A stretch of 64,000 nt of DNA from Fennellomyces sp. T-0311 (taxonomy: Eukaryota > Mucoromycota > Mucoromycetes > Mucorales > Lichtheimiaceae), in NCBI GenBank assembly GCA_025266875.1, contig JALLLT010000033.1:1-64000 (forward strand), in the 5' to 3' direction. A program made the position numbers and the translations under genes. A model generated the notes under the pieces. It was not told where the DNA came from, searched no databases, and saw only the letters and a program-made list of their open reading frames with translations. Shown piece after piece: positions 62,183 to 64,000 of the stretch (position 1 is the first letter of the stretch; each line of letters begins with the position of its first letter).

Positions 62183-63504
62183 ATACACACCCTAATCCTT
62201 CAATGGAGAGGCACCACGACTGGGCGCACTTTTGGGGCCAAGTCGACGCACCGACATTTGTAATCAGCAACATGAAGTATTGCACAGCACATCCACCTCC
62301 CATTACATGAAAGCAATGTGAAAAAACAAACGCGCGCAACCGAATTGAACCAGCCACACCTCTGGTAGATATATGTACACCTCTAGCGATCGGGACATTT
62401 ACTTGTTATTTTGAGTAACCAACTTTATAACACGGCCTGGCCATCAGAAATAATTTAATGCTGAAAATGTGTTACATACCGCAAGCACCGTCTCCAAAGT
62501 CATGGCATGAAGAATACTAGAGCAAGGTAATTTTATGTATACTGTGGTGTGAGTAGAATTGCAATCAGACATAACAAAGACCTCTAAACTTTAAATTACA
62601 CACAATCGGACGAGTAGTTGAACGGTAAAATCTTCGACATGACAATCAAAGTCAATTAACTGTAGATTGTAATATATCGTATTAAAACAGGAATGGCGCG
62701 CTAGAGAATCACATCCTCTGAATGATACTCCGAAAAAGGAGTGTAAAACGATGATTGACACTGTCATATTTTAAGCAAGGGAACACCATTATGAGTGTGT
62801 AAAGTCAGAGTAAAGTTAATACATTCCGACGCAACACCGGTCGTAAAATGACCGACATAAGTGGGGCACATAGAAAAGACGCAGCATCGTTTCGGACAGT
62901 CGTCGCTATGAGAATAATTATACACCGCAAATCCTCATAACCTTAAGTCACCTCGTTGGTCCGAGATTCACATATTACTATCTATATAGACCCTGCAAAT
63001 AAAGCTCAATAATGTTACTCGTGATGTAAGCCGATACGTGTATATTTTTATTAGCCTCGTTTCTTTTCTCAATTAACCAAACTCCTTCAAGTACCGGACG
63101 AGCCTGAAACCCAATCACATACTATTTCTGCCTATAGCCGCTGGTTTGACCAACGCTCAGAATCATTGGAGTAACATTAGCTTGCTTTACAATTTAATTT
63201 ATGACACAAAAAAGATACATGGCTGATACCCTTCCCCTACCCACTTAATAAAGAAAGTGTGCAAATACTTTTGAGAGTACAAGCGCCTTTGCTGGATCAC
63301 TCTACGGACATACTTACTTGATATATATATAGGTGCGGATTTCAGAGAACACAAAGACATATCCAGAAAGTTTGTATTCATCAAACAGACAACTAGGTAG
63401 TGCAAATTTTGTTCTTAGAAGCGACACAGTATATTGTAAACGTGCTTATGTATTATCCAGCCATTAGATTCATCCAGTACACCGATACTTTTGTAGAGAA
63501 GCTA

Positions 63505-63722
63505 AAGGCGTGTTCGGATGCAGAAGTCATTTTCAAAAGGCATCTTGGAAATATCCACTCTATCGCCCAGAAGTTTACTTTCTTTTTTCTGAAAACGCAT
63601 TTTAAGAAAGTACTTTTGAGAAAGAAGTCATTCTGATCCAAAATGACTCTTTTTTTACTCAAATAGCACCGAAAAAGCCGTTTTGTACAGAATAAATTCT
63701 GATGGTTACCCGAACGCGCTCT
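63505..63722. mobile_element. Possible Harbinger-like MITE
   Basis: The left end AGGCGTGTTCGGATG resembles the reverse complement of the right end (AGCGCGTTCGGGT), and both are flanked by ctaa (left gctaa, right ctctaa), compatible with a 3-bp TAA target duplication. The interior has related AAGTCATTTT/AAGTCATTCT blocks. Similarity is moderate, so the call is tentative. Confidence 0.35.
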
Positions 63723-64000
63723 AAGGATGCGCTCGGTGGCTATAACCGCTGGCAGAATTAGCGGTTAACTAGGAAGTTTACTTTGGCACGATACAAATCA
63801 TGGCCTTTAAATGAGATTTACACGGAAATTATGAGATGTAAGAGGCTGATTTAATGTTTATAATGGATGATCCAAAACATGAGCTTTACGAAACCGCTAA
63901 TTTTGTAGTGCTAGCATTCTTTGAGACCGAGTTGTAGTAGAAAGGCAGCTGAGTGAAAAAAATCATCGGTAAAGAGCACTGTGTTATATATTAATCCGCG

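Larger units (their letters stand above)
60980..64000. other. 3-kb region without a recognised gene
   Basis: The promoter of the GH17 gene is at the left end (a tttatattttc stretch, TATA-like in the gene's orientation, at about 61062-61072). The rest is AT-rich with short random frames, a CA microsatellite (62160-62182), a possible MITE (63505-63722) and a small perfect hairpin (TAACCGCT...AGCGGTTA, 63742-63766). Confidence 0.45.

Noticed and set aside
63400..63636. 78-codon frame near the right edge
   Set aside because: Overlaps the putative MITE and is Lys/Phe-rich, low-complexity sequence.

Overview
This is a nuclear chromosome segment of a fungus, most likely an early-diverging Mucoromycota species. 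That placement is an inference from short introns (mostly 50-65 bp with GT..AG ends), a fungal Zn2Cys6 regulator, full-size fungal PDR transporters, group X hybrid histidine kinases and a GILT-type thiol reductase, together with abundant small DNA-transposon derivatives. No rRNA, tRNA or CRISPR array was recognised.

Layout. 0-4.8 kb: gene-poor, with an unidentified spliced coding trace on the minus strand and a 161-bp inverted-repeat element. 4.8-7.5 kb: two mitochondrial genes, Hsp70 (SSC1 type) and complex I subunit B12/NDUFB3, convergent. 7.6-11.3 kb: a graveyard of decayed coding sequence, including a LINE 3' fragment between 17-bp direct repeats. 11.4-15.2 kb: a cysteine-rich F-box protein and a two-exon HMG-box protein. 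15.2-18.6 kb: mostly empty, with a second copy of the inverted-repeat element. 18.6-37.7 kb: two very large hybrid histidine kinases arranged tail to tail, with a decayed third C-terminus between them. 38-42.2 kb: a pogo-like MITE, a Zn2Cys6 regulator, the ER protein RAMP4/SERP1 and a six-exon GILT-like gene. 43.5-58.8 kb: two tandem PDR-type ABC transporters, between which sits a 4.9-kb CACTA-like transposon that looks complete (terminal inverted repeats, 3-bp target duplication, two divergent spliced genes). 60-61 kb: a secreted GH17 glucanase. 61-64 kb: no recognised gene.

The strongest observations are: (1) the apparently intact two-gene CACTA-like element; (2) the inverted pair of group X kinases, in which one copy has no local final exon of its receiver domain and a third copy survives only as a frameshifted receiver; (3) a 248-bp stretch of perfect nucleotide identity between the otherwise diverged ABC transporters, pointing to gene conversion; and (4) a GILT gene and a RAMP4 gene found only by assembling short exons.

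Exon coordinates below were deduced by eye from splice sites and homology. For Hsp70, HMG, HK1, the regulator, RAMP4, GILT, both ABC genes and both transposon genes, every exon phase adds up to one open frame, which supports those models strongly.
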